Source of the DNA: Oscheius onirici
Lineage: Eukaryota > Nematoda > Chromadorea > Rhabditida > Rhabditidae
Direction: 5' to 3'
Assembly (NCBI GenBank): GCA_932521025.1
Contig: OW051471.1
Coordinates: 7,068,001 to 7,132,000, forward strand
DNA: 64,000 nucleotides
The position numbers were made by a program, and so were the translations under genes. The notes under the pieces were generated by a model. The model ran no database searches. It had not been told where the DNA came from and was given only the letters and a program-made list of their open reading frames with translations. How positions within the stretch are numbered: the first letter of the stretch is position 1; every line of letters begins with the position of its first letter. Shown here piece after piece: positions 43,702 to 55,847 of this stretch.

Positions 43702-46700
43702 CTAACTTCCGAACTGTGAAAGTAAGAATGTAAGTCGTTCAGCAATTCTCTCCCTCGGAAAAGGTAGCTCTGCCAAAAGAGACTCCACCACGATTTCCTC
43801 GTCGTCTACTTCGATCGAATTATATGCAGAGATGATCTTCAGGTCGTACTCCTTTGTCCATTTCGGTTCAATTTTCTGCTTCACATTAGATTGGTTCAGG
43901 GAAAAGGGTACCTTCACTGGACTGACTTTCTTCACTACCGGTGTTTTCTTCTGCTGGATTCGAGAATGAGGAGCGCTTCCGACTGGAAAGACAAACTTCG
44001 GCTTCTCGAATTCTGCCATCACATAGGTGCTTCCGTTGTTCACGTACAGATTTCCATTGTGGATCTGTAAATAGTTTCTTAGAGAATTACAAAGAAAAAC
44101 AAAGTTTCTTAGAGAATTACATTACAAAGGCCTACATGAATTTTATTTCTTCTTTTGGACGGTACCGGTCCAAGAACCCGATTAACGTCGACGAATTCAA
44201 CTCTGTTGTTGATATTTACTCCAGTCGTCAGATCCAAAAACTCTATTTGTGAGTCGTCGACTCTGAAAAGATTTCTCCTCGAGATCAATTCGAAACGTAC
44301 TTTTCATCAAATTCTGCTGGAAATTTCTCTTTGATAAACTTCCAAAGAGGTGGAGCGTCGATGAGCAAAGCCTTAATTTTGTCACAAAACTCGATAGGCG
44401 AAAGATCTTGTGAAGAGACTTAAATGTTCGTTCTTCAGGAAACCATTTAGGTACTTACAGGCTTGGATCAGCTTGAACAGGAGCTTGGAAGATTTGCTGC
44501 TTTTGTACTTGGCTCTCATCGTATACGCCTGAAGACTTTGGTATAAACAGTCAAAAAACACAAACTCACATCTATTCCCATGATGATGTCCAAAGCTTCT
44601 TTATATGACTTTCTCATGGGGTTTGCGAACATTTGCAGAGGAAGTTCCGACTCGGGAAAGAGACAAGCGATAAGACATGAGACCTCTGGAAAGTCCATGT
44701 TCAGAATTTGGTTCACTTTCAGAACAATCTAGAAAAATAACTTCGGTACGAATAAGGTATACCTGGGTGGGACAACTCAGTTGTTTGAAGACTTCCTGAA
44801 CCTGATTGTACAGATCTCTTCTCAAGAGTAGGCGTTTTCTAATGTCGCTGAAGATGTGTCGACAGAGAATATAATCTTGTCGTCGACGATACTCCGGGTC
44901 TTCCATTCCCTCCAACCCATCTTGTGCCATTTCGGTCCGCGTTCTTTTTCTCCATTTCCGTGTAGGGGAACTGGGAATCAATTGATTTGGCAAAGAATTG
45001 TTAGAGTTCTGAAATGCACGATATAAAAACCAACTACAATATGCACCGTAGCTGATGTCGAAGGTTCTTCGACGTCCTCGCCTTCATTAGAAAGACAGTT
45101 CTCGACGAAAGACTGGACTTTTTCTTCCACAGTGGCTGTCTTTGTCAGGTTGCTGAAGTCCGTCGGAAACAGATTTCTTCTCATTGTCACCTTAATTCTG
45201 AGTTTCTGTGGCAAAAGGAATGACAGACCTTCGAAAAAAGAGCCTTGGCCATCACAGTATCAGCTCGCATCAAACTCGGACTCTGCGTGACGTTATCATC
45301 TCGAGGCGTTCTCGGAGGAGACATCTGATCAAATCTATCAAAATAAACAAAAAGGTCCTACTCTTGAACATGCTCTTGGAGGAGTAAGAGTTGTTTCGTC
45401 GAAGTCATTTAATTCATCGGACAGACATGTATGAACTCCAGGTGTCAATGGGATGAATGAGTTCTAAAAAATCTGATCGATGTAAAAGCTGAAACATACA
45501 GAGCATTCAGTATTGACTTCCAGGGGAACTAACAATGGCATGTCTCTTGACAAGTCTTGGAATTCAAAAGTTTTCACTTGTTGTGTCTTTATAGATGGGA
45601 TGGTTTGTTTCTGAAGCAGGACATTTTAGAAAAAAATACAGGTGAAACAGAAAAACCTTGGGCGAGTTGCTGTCTTCTGACTCGCTACTGCTGATATAAA
45701 GCTGATCCCTCAACTGCTCCATTTTCTTATTTTTGCTGGGACTGTTCTCCTTCATAGCTCTTCTCTTCCTGATGATTGGAACAAACTTGGTCGGATTACT
45801 CTGCTTTCGCCTATTTATTTTTGATGGAGATTCCGGTTCGCTCTGAAGATGACGCTCTCATTTATTTGTACAAATCAACCAACTTACTGCTTCTTTCAAT
45901 GGACCAGTCTCTAAAAGAACGTTTTTCTCATGAGATTGTTCCACCTCTGTCGTTTTCTGCAACAACCAATATGGGGAAAATTCCGAACAAAATAAAGTAC
46001 AAGGAGGAAATAACCAAATGACCATGAAGGAATAGAGATTTTATTGAAAGACAACACTACCTCTGGTATCTGCGTGACATACAGTTCGGATGGCTCATCT
46101 TCACTCAATGCTTCGATGTCCACAAACGTATCCGGTTCAGAGACTGATTCCTGTAAAAGTCACAATTTAAAGCTTCGGATTTCACCAACCGGTGGTAGAG
46201 GAGTGACCTCCCTTTGTACTACATTTGGTATTTGAAAGGAAGACGGAACCTCTTCGGGTGTGTCTTGGATCTGACAACAAGGAGTGATCAAAGATTTGCA
46301 AACTTACCGCAGGCGGCAGATGTTGCTCTTCAGGAGGAGTTTGCATGATGACAAGTTGCTTTCCGTTCAGTTGGATCGGCTGCAGCCTTCCAGCTTCGTC
46401 GCGAATGAATACGGTCATGTTGTTCGGTAGAACTATTGTACTGCTGTCCGGTGACGTCTGTAGGTATTAATGTTGAAGGACTGGTTGTTTACAAACCATT
46501 GTAACTGAAAGCGAATTTACTTGGTCCAGAGATCCGATGTCTGAAGGAAGATGTGTAGGACTAGCCATCCTCAATGAACTGGAATCATTTCTTACTTGTT
46601 CAAGATGCCCATCGTTGAGTCGAAATTGGGAGAAGAAACTCTTTGGGAATTCTTTATGAATGGAATCAGACATACCTCATACCAGCAAGGTTTCAGCTCG

Positions 46701-48737
46701 TTTGGCCAAAGAGCCATAGACGTTGTGCACCTGTATAACGCCTCGTTTTCTACCTTTACACGTGGGTTATTGTCTTGTGCATTCTAAAAAAAAGACGTTT
46801 AGAAGGGTTAACAAAACTCTTACCAGTATCATCTTCTGGAGAGGATTCGCAAAGGGAGCCTTTCGGAGATTGCCAAGGTGATCCCCAATCTGGTTTGGAG
46901 TCCTGGTCGGAAGGAGATTTCGATGGATTTGATAGTATCGGCCCTCACTGTTGGCCATGTTGCTGTTGCTGACATATCCGAATTGGATGAGCCCCAGAAG
47001 TAGAAGAGTGTCTTCTACACTCGTCCAAGTTGAACGAGATCTCTTTGGATGTGGTTGGACGTATGGAACAAGACTGGGATAAAGGAGAGCTTTGCTTCGT
47101 GACATGGCCATACATGCTTCCGGACGAGGAAAGAAACCTCCAAGAAATTCTCATTTTCAAAGTTCATCAAGACTTACCAGCCCAGAGCGGAGAGTTTTGC
47201 CATCTGGCTACGTTGTCAGGAACTTTCGGGATGCTCATGATGTCGTGCATCGATGCAATAGCATCTGCCATGTTGGAAATGTTGAACATTGACTTTCGAT
47301 TATCTTCTCGAGCAATGACATCTAAGCTGTCCAACTCGTTCTAAACCTTTATACAAAACATCCATCTTCTACGACTTACAAACATAATCTGGTATTTGTT
47401 CAAGACACTCGTTCTCGCCATCCGATCATCGTGGTAACAGACCAGAATAGTTTGCGTAAGCAATTGAACATGCTGAAAACTCTGTTGATCAAAAGGAATT
47501 AAAGGTACCTGTTCTAGTTGCGATGTCAGTTGGTCGAGTTCCGTCTGTTTGAATGTAACTGGTCCTTTTTTGAGAAGACTACACGATTCGTCGTTAGGCA
47601 TGTCCACATCTCTTTTGACCTTGTTCTGGTCTCTTTTTGGCAAACGTCGAGTCTTGAATTCTTCTCTCAGTCGCTTCTTTTCCTCCATCGTCTGTATTTT
47701 ATCCAGGTCGTAAGCATCAGCCATCAGTACCTTTAACTCTCTTTCTAAACACAACTCCAATCCAGTTCCGTTAAAATCTCACTTGGCATGACCGTCTTTT
47801 GTGTATAGTTTTCCAACTTTTCCTGATCATCTTCAATGTCTTCCGCCTCCGCCTCATAATTATAGTCAGGATCCTCATCCAGTTCGTTCCACTCTCTATA
47901 CAACCAATCCGAATACAACTCGTTTGTTGTATCCGCCAGTGGATCATAATTGGCAGCACTGTTCAAATTGACGTCTTGACCAGAAACTTGCTAAGTTCGT
48001 TTTTATTTCTTCAAAGAAACCACTACATACCCAACTGTTCCAATTTTGCATGTTGTCGAAGAAATCATCGCCAATTTCGGTCAATCCTTCCAATTCTTTT
48101 TCGACCTCAATAGCGTCATTGTCTTCTTCGAGATGTTCTTCGGAGGAAGACGAGGATCGAGACTCTGCGTCACTCTGATCTTCTACATAATCATCGTCGT
48201 CTGAACAATGTTTTTTTGACCAAATATAACTTCCCCACCTTCATCGTTTCCAAAGTCTTGGACGTATAAAAAGTTTGGAGGACGATTAGCCAAAGCAGCC
48301 ACTTCGACCGGTCGAAGAGGCATATTCAGCATTGTCTTTGACCGAGTGAACTTCTGGGCTGGCAGTTCAGATGGGTCGGCTATTCCTGCAGCCACTTTCA
48401 ACAAAGTACTCGACTCTTCAGATCGTATAATGTTCTGCAAATGACTTTTTGGATTAAACTCTAACTGGAGAACATACTCTCACAATCGCCTTGCTCACTC
48501 TCCTCGGGATCTTGAACTTTTCAGTGGCACCTTCTAATAACTCGTCGAAATGTTTCAATTGTTCCGTATCCAGGTCATTTCTGTCAGAAATTTTTTTTTG
48601 TCTCTCTTCAGAACTTACGGGAGAGACTGTGTCCTCTTCGATTTAACTGTTCGTTTGGAAGATCGATTTAATTTGGAAGATGATGGGAGCATTTTCTTTG
48701 GAGAACTGTTCGCCCTTGATGTTGAAGGCATGTCCAT
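43702..48737 (-). CDS. gon-4: GON-4 / GON4-like transcriptional regulator
   Basis: I read this as one long gene, from the ATG at 48735-48737 (just behind an unpaired polypyrimidine-AG, suggesting trans-splicing) to the stop at 43702-43704. An acidic N-terminal half leads to the GON4L core: FDQQSFQHVQLLTQTILVCY (about 47420-47490), a W-ending helix before SRSKALLYPSLVPYVQPHPK, and SRSTWTSVEDTLLLLGLIQFG with PTRTPNQIGDHLGNLRKAP (about 46850-47110), a Myb-like module. Further on are PAH-like helices (NMDFPEVSCLIACLFPE, FCDKIKALLIDAPPLWKFI) and a C-terminal SANT-like domain (EPKWTKEYDLKIISAYNSIE). About 20 exons. In C. elegans gon-4 controls gonad precursor divisions; the human homologue acts in chromatin repression. 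Splitting into two genes near 45.4 kb is possible but less likely. Confidence 0.8.
44070..44120. repeat. Short direct duplication in a gon-4 intron
   Basis: GTTTCTTAGAGAATTACA occurs twice about 30 nt apart inside an intron of gon-4. This is a small tandem duplication. Confidence 0.7.
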
Positions 48738-49124
48738 TTTCCTGGAGCCGTGTTTGAAAGAAAGAAAAGAAAAAGAAGAGAAAATGTTTGAAAAATGTAA
48801 ACTCGCGGCCGATAGCCAAAGTCGGTAAAACCGCGCACTGGTTGCAGAAAACTGTGCACCGACAGTTCTACTTGTAAAATATTTTCTTCTGCGAAATTTC
48901 TGACGCCATCTCATTCAGAAGACACTGCCACAGCTTTCGCAAATTAACCTTCGCTTTCTGGTACAGTTAGTAAAAGAGATTTTTTACAACTGAGGTTTTT
49001 GTTTGTTATTGTGTCCATTCATAGAAAAAGAAAAAATGATGGAAACTCGTAGATCCTGGGTCCGTGTCGGGAGAGTAACATATGAAATTGTCTAGTCCTA
49101 AAAGGGGAGATACAGTAAATACAA
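48738..49124. other. Short intergenic between ebax-1 and gon-4 (same strand)
   Basis: 387 bp separate the ebax-1 stop from the gon-4 ATG on the minus strand. A pyrimidine-rich tract and AG lie just before the gon-4 start. The spacing is compatible with, but does not prove, a two-gene operon processed by trans-splicing. Confidence 0.45.
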
Positions 49125-52100
49125 TCAGTAATGGCTCTGATAGTGCTGACTAAAAGGGGCAGGTGGTCCTGACTGAGAAAACTGGGTCAGCAGTTGACGA
49201 ACTTGTTGATCGCCATGAGCAACCGAGTTGGCATCCTTCTTCGGGATCACACTTCGGAAATGTTTGCATCGTCTCGAATGATGCATAAACATTTCGACAA
49301 TTGGCTGGTTGTTGGGAATCATGACGACCAATTGGAGGAATCCCTTGAAGACATGTTCAGCCTGAAAACTTCTGTTGAATTTGTTTTTCAACAATCCTAC
49401 TTCCATTCGATCCATTTCGGAGAAGGAGCTGTAGTTGAGTCTTTTGCTGATGGCATTAGCAAAGGCTTCGTAACACTTTTCAAAGAGATCTATCGTCACC
49501 ACGTGGAAACGTCTGTTCTGCAGTGGTGCCCAGTTTAGATGTTGACGGAGCTGAATTTGGTTATATTCCGAAATATTATTGAAACGTACTACGCTTAGTT
49601 TGGGAGGTGGTTGTGTGATTAGACTCTGCAGTGACGGAACATTGCTCTGTGTCATAAACAGCCTGGCCTGATTACGAACTAATTCTGGCGGGAGATTTGA
49701 ATGATTCTTTTTGGGCGGTAAATGTTCGTCGCGTGAGTTGGCCAGATAGTTTATTCTAAAAACATCTATTTTTATTCAAAAAAAAATAAAAACTCACTGA
49801 TAACATTGTCTTGCAATGTGGAGTAGACTGAAGGGACAATTGATAGATTTGTAGGCGTTTTCGAAGAAGTCAAAAGCAGTTTCCATAGAAAAATTGCGCA
49901 CGACTAAATCCGTGAGCCAGGTCACATCGTCTTTGTACATGTTAATTCGTTGCTGGTTCTGTTTTATCGCCTCTTCGTACTGTCTCATATGAGCTCCCAT
50001 TGCCAGTGTTCCGGCTCTGTAGGCCTTTATGAGTGGAGAGACGTACTGTCGGCTGGATGCTGCTCCTCCACCGCTGTTCGACAATTGTGGGGCAGAATGA
50101 CTTTGATGGAGACCTGCTTGGTTCGAATAGTCAGGAGCCAATTGGGCGTGAGAACTGCTTTCAGGATATTGAGGGAAGACAGGTGCTTGCATTGGGTTAA
50201 AGACGGGAGAGCTGGGAGTCATTCTTCTTATGTATGGGTTTTGATTCATTTGAACTCGGTACCCTGGAGCTCCGGGATAGCTAGCCATGTGTTGCAGTTG
50301 TGGGGCTTGACCAGAAGCTTTTCTCATGTTTGGCTCCTTTTCCTTCTCCTTCCACAAGTCTTCATAATGATGAGAACACTGGAAGAGGATGTCGGCAGAA
50401 ATATCTCCAGTACTCTCATGAGCTCCTAATATTCCGTCACAAGCCTTCTCCAGATCTTCCGACGAGTGTTCCTTGCATCGAGAAATAGCTCCTCTGATTT
50501 CAGGTGTCGACAACATTTGAGCATACGGCAGAATGGCCAGAGAGAGAAGACAAGCCTGTTTGTCGGCATCAACATGTCCAGCTTGAATGGCCTTCTCGGA
50601 CAGTTGAGCCATCTCCGAGGGAGTAAAATGGAACTCCCAATAGATTTCACGAACAATCTCGTAGCCAACTTGACCAATTTCGGAAATCTGCTGTTGAATC
50701 CACGAAACTTCGGAACTGTAAGTTCTCAGGATCCAATTCGTTTTCTTGCCCTTATTTAGAACTCCAAGCCCGTAGAGATTGATCAGAAGAGAGCAGACGT
50801 GGAGGTTCCTTTGAATTCCTAAAGATTTTTGAATGAGATTGTTTTATTTTGAAAGATACCTCCGCCAGGAACATGATTGAAAATGCTGTTTGGATTCCCT
50901 CCGGCCACGGCCAAAACTCTCTTTCCGAGATCGAACATAAAGGTAGAAAAGGCGTCTGTAGCATTGGCCATGAATCGAGTCTTGAGTCGCTTTCCTTTCG
51001 AAACGTGAATCACAGATTTCTTCGACTCTTGCTGCTTGTGTTGACTAAATATCCGCCGTGAGAAAAGTGGAAAGAGAACTAACTTGAGGACGGATGTACT
51101 CATCAGTTTCTTCAGAGCCACTTCTTCTTCAGTTCTATTCGGACATTGTTCTTGTGGCTCATCCTTCTTCTTGTTACATTCATAGGGGAAATGAGGTCGC
51201 TGTCCTGGGAAGTATTTCCTCTTGGAACAGGCGTCTTTTAAAAAGAAGAGCGAGTTGCAAAAGTATTTTCTGAAACTCTTACATTTGCAAATATTTTGAA
51301 CCGATCCTACTTGTACAATTGATGAATTCTGGGGTCCAGAAGACGATCGAGAATGATGCCCAACTTTTCTTGGTCTTCCTTGAAGCTGACTAGCAAAGTG
51401 ATAGCGAGGTTTCCCTTTGAAAATCTTATGGACTCTGATAGCATTGGATAGTCTAGATCAGAAATCGGGACTCGGACACCAAGGGAGTTCACAGCAGCAG
51501 CTAAGGCCTTGTCGTCATCCTCGGGAACACGTCCTCTTTTTGGTTGATTGGCTCGATACATTTGCGGTTGACTGAATAGAGTTTGAAGGAAAATGAATCA
51601 GATAAACCTCTCGTATGTTCCCATTGTTCGGTACTGGTCGAACTTTACCACATTGTTTGAGTAGCTCAACTCTTCCAAAATGAAGTTAGCCAGTCCAAGA
51701 GGAGGGATTCCCTCGCATTCGACAATATCACGGATTCTGTCTGCACATTCTCTCATAAGGATTACTTCTGTTTCGGTGATATCTATCGACTGAAGCACTT
51801 TTAGCAGCTCGTTCTCCTGAAAGATATATGTTGTATATTTTGCTGTTACTTTACCAAATAGTGTTCCTTGACCTGTGCATGTTTCGAAGTCATCGGGAAT
51901 TTGCCGCATAGAAGAATCTTCACAAGGAAGGCAAATAGCTGCGACTGTGCCGCCTTATCCCTGTTTTTCAATAGAACTTTCGAAATAAGATTCGTCTTCT
52001 CTAGAGTCTCTATTCGATGAAGTGTACTGTTGTGTAGCTGTTCGAAGTTGTTCTGAGACGCGGTCCAACTCGTACTTGGGAAGTTCTGTGTTCATTAAAA

Positions 52101-54660
52101 TAAAAAAGATAAAACAAAAACTACCTGTTCATTATACATCTCTACATGAGAAAGTACAGATTTCATCAGATCCATTGCCATAGGTATCGCATGTTCTCCG
52201 TAGCCATGAACTGCTGCTGCTTCACATTGAGCAAATCGAGTCTCCAGCGGATCCATAGGTGAATGACAGGCAGCCAAAACTTGAGCAACGTCGCCGGCTG
52301 GGAAGACAGCTTGCTACAACAGTTTCTTTGAAACGCTTTCAGTGTCAAACTCACATTGTCTTCTTGGTCGCTCTCCTGCCCAGATTCTGACGACTCATCT
52401 CTTTGAAGTCTCCTACTCGGACCCTGGTTACCTCGTCGTCCTGTTCTTCTCTTCGACTTTTTCTTTTTCTGCATTGAATTCTTCCGTTGCGGGCTTTGCG
52501 GTGTCGGTTCAGGAAGCAGTTCTATGGTCTGTTCAGGCCATTTCAGCCACTAAAGTCGACGAGTTTCAAAGCGAAAAACTTAGATCTTACTGCATGGAAA
52601 GGTTCGATGGAAATTCCTCTAATTTCGAAAGATTGCATTGCTTGACAGACGTTCATGGCCGAATAGAAGCCAGGGAAGCAATCTATGGTGAATCGGGCGT
52701 TTTCAGCAGAAAGAGTCTGTCCTCCTTGATTGACAATGGTCGCCATGATACTGCCAACCAGAGAGTCTTCTATACAACTACTTTTGATAATCTTGAAGAT
52801 TCTGTCGGCCGACAGATTGTGGTATCTTTGAAGATGATCGAAAAGCTGTTCTCTGTAGGATCTGTCAGCAGCTGGATTCAAGGCTATTCTTCGCCACAGA
52901 TTGACCAATTCGTCACAGAGCTGGCCAATATTCAACTGACGTGACTGATTGTCATCTGAATCTTTTGTTAAAAAAAGACAATTAAACCGAACCTGAGATC
53001 ATCTGCCAGCGACCACTTTGAACCAATTTGTAGCAGTACCAGTGCAAGAGAACGAGTCTGTTCGCAATACATTCTTCTGTGGCGACACGGAGCAACGAGA
53101 TAGCATTTGGATCTTTCCGTTGCAGCATTGATTTCATCATCACAATGAAGTTTTGCATAGCTTAATATGGATTCGCTGAGGAAGCTTTTACGGAAGTTAC
53201 CTGGTGGATCCAGATTCGCAAATGGTTGTAGATGTCTTTGGAATTCTTGCGAAGAACTGTGTCTCGTTGAACTCAGCTCGTCAATGGCATGAGCCAGATT
53301 CTGTTTCATGCAGAAACTTTGAAGTTGACGACGGAACATGTCGTGTAAAAGAGGCTCATTGTAACTCATCACGGCAATCTATACGTTTCTTTTGTTTACC
53401 CTGACGAAAGACAACTTACAGCATCATGACCGCCATCGGTCGGATCTGGTGCTCCGTACGAGTTGTTAATTTCCGACTTGGGATCACTGAGTTGGTCGAG
53501 AAGACGCTGTGCCATGGGGAGATGCTGAAAGTGATTGTTGTTTGGATCAAATATCAAAACAAAGGAAATTTGAAACTGACCTCCCGAGGAAGCTCGTTAA
53601 TTAGATACTGGGCAAACTTCTTCAATTTGTTATCGTCCAGTTCATTTATGGCATCCCAAATGGTCACTCGATATTGAACACGATGTGGTTCATGCAATCG
53701 AAAGTTGATTAGAGCACAGACGTGAGAACACCATTCGCAATGGTCTTCACATGAACACTTGCTGTATATCACTCGACATCTGAACATATTTACCCGTTTT
53801 TGAACTCTTCTCCAAATAAACCTATCGACTTTTATGGAAACACTGTACGTTTTCGAGCTACCCAGCAAAACTTCATCTTGTACATTGGCCGAAATCAGAT
53901 AACCTGAAGTGGATATGACCATTTTCACTCATCTCTCTTACCAATTTGAACGGCGTTGGACACATATCCATTTTGGTACAGCATTATTCCGTGATTAAAG
54001 TTATCAGCTTTTCCACTGGCCATTACACTGAATCTCTTATTTTCAGTGTTCTGAAGTATTCGTACCTGTACAGTCTTGAATCGTCAAGATTGGCGGGGAA
54101 ACAGTGGTAGACAATCTTGAGGAAAAGAGTGTCGGGAAGAGTGTCCGAAATTGGCAGATGTTCTACATCTTGAGGATAAGGATACATCTGAAGAGAGTGT
54201 CTTTTTGGCTAGCATTTTCTTACCTTGTTTCTTTTCAACATGTTGATACTGCGGTAAATATGTTCCAATTGATAAAAGGCCAAATGTTTGGCACATGTTC
54301 TAGCTGCTATTTCGGCCAGACTAGAAGACTGTCCCGACACGCCTAGATTCGTAGATTTAAAAAATTCAACCTTTGAGTACATTTCAGAGGACGAAGAGTC
54401 GATGCCGACTGTTCGGAAACTAGGCGATTCTTCGAAATTCCGAAGCCTTTCAGCATATGGGAAATATGAGGAACATCGTGAGGGACGACGGCGTCTCTCC
54501 AGTCCCAGTTCAGTCCGTCGGACATCGAACCAAACGAGTCACCATCGGAATCTCCTTCGAAACGCTCGGAATCTTCAAATGAAATCGAGTCGGCATCTTG
54601 GTTCCCACCAGCGATTTCTCGGTCGGCTGCTCGGACGAGCCAGTCGTCCTCACCGTCCAT
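49125..54660 (-). CDS. ebax-1: EBAX-1 / ZSWIM8 (SWIM zinc finger, Cullin-RING substrate receptor)
   Basis: The ATG at 54658-54660 follows a TTCTTACAG acceptor, so the mRNA is probably trans-spliced there. An acidic N-terminus is followed by the SWIM finger CRVIYSKCSCEDHCEWCSHV (C-x-C...C-x-H type, about 53720-53785) and then RVTIWDAINELDDNKLKKFA, LINELPREHLPMAQRLLDQL and GAPDPTDGG, which follow ZSWIM8 order. Later landmarks include the segment YPMLSESIRFSKGNLAITLL (about 51405-51460), KQACLLSLAILPYAQMLSTP (about 50500-50560), a Pro/Gln-rich stretch (about 50090-50330) and the conserved C-terminal helices to the stop at 49125-49127. About 20 exons. In C. elegans, EBAX-1 is a Cullin2 substrate receptor for protein quality control in axon guidance; ZSWIM8 also drives target-directed microRNA decay. 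Confidence 0.88.
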
Positions 54661-55847
54661 GGCTGTAAGAAAAAGGGTAAAGAATGGAATCAATGTCAAG
54701 GACAAAAAGTTCATTTGATAGACACATCTTTTTTGGGAGCATGGAAGATAACCTTGCTTGTTGGCGGAAAAAGTTTGGAAGTAAATTAACTTGAACTTAT
54801 ATATTTTGCCCGATTGAGAATCTCAAGGAAGAGCAACAAAACCATTGAAAATAGGTTACTGGGTTTTGACCTATATCGGAAAATTCGGTATTTTTTATTA
54901 GTAAAAGCAAGAATATAAGAGACTATAAAAAGAGAGGAGTAAAAAGCACAGGTCAAAAGATTCAACATACTATTTGATTACATTGTCTCTCCCTCACTCG
55001 AAGCAACTATTATAGGAGATCAACCTCTAATTACCCATTGGAAAACGGCATTTAGACTGAGAAATAACTCTTTTTAAAAAGCAAAAAAGGAAATGAATAT
55101 AGACTATAACTAGGCGAAGAGGACCACGAGTGGACATCAGTGGTCGGCAGAACCGGGTCGTGCCGGTCGTGTAGCCGCGCTGCGTCTCTCCCGTCAGCCT
55201 GCCCTCTCCGAAGAGCGGACACTCTCTATAGCCCCACAGCTGATTCTTTCGTGCTCGGCGGTGTTGGAGAGTCGTGGTCGGAACTTTGACAGCAATTCAT
55301 GCATAGGAGGAAAACTAGAACGAGGGATGGGAGTAAGCGAGGATAATCGGATGGCAGCCGATATTTGACTCGGATTATTTATTACGTTGTCTAAATAATC
55401 CAAAATGGAATGAGATCGCCTTTCGCAAGAAAAAATTCCTTCGAACAAATCCGGTCTTCTGAAAGACCAAGTAAATTCACCATTTACCCGTCATTTATTT
55501 TTTGTTACAGTAACCGCGCGCCATTTCGAACGGCGGAAAAATTAAAAGTTCAAAGGTTCTTACGAAACGAACTTCTTTGGCCAAATTGTTCTAGTTTTTG
55601 TGTTTTTCGGTATTGCTCTCTTGGAAATCTTTTTACATGCAAAGTCAAGCCGACGTTGCAATTTGAAAATAGTTTTCGCTCATAAAAAGATACGGATTTG
55701 TGGCCAAATATTCATTCTGAAACGTTATTAATGTTTTGTTCTCTACAATATGCTCAAAGAAGCCCAATCTTCCTAGTGAAACCATGCTGTAAACATCTTG
55801 ATACCTCACCTTTCCTTGGAAATTTTGTGAAAACAATTTTTTCCAGA
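54661..55847. other. Divergent intergenic region of ebax-1 and rad-51
   Basis: About 1.2 kb containing the upstream flanks of both genes. CCGCGCGCC and GGCGGAAAAA lie near 55515-55540, loosely E2F-like, about 310 nt before the rad-51 start. No further gene was recognised. Confidence 0.45.

Noticed and set aside
54661-54714. Longer N-terminus for ebax-1 with a hydrophobic leader
   Set aside because: The hydrophobic codons fall in a TTTTTCTTACAG acceptor just before the internal ATG. EBAX-1/ZSWIM8 is not secreted, so the downstream ATG is preferred.
55194-55448. 84-codon minus-strand frame in the ebax-1/rad-51 spacer
   Set aside because: No domain or exon partner was found, and the composition looks like a chance frame in a promoter region.
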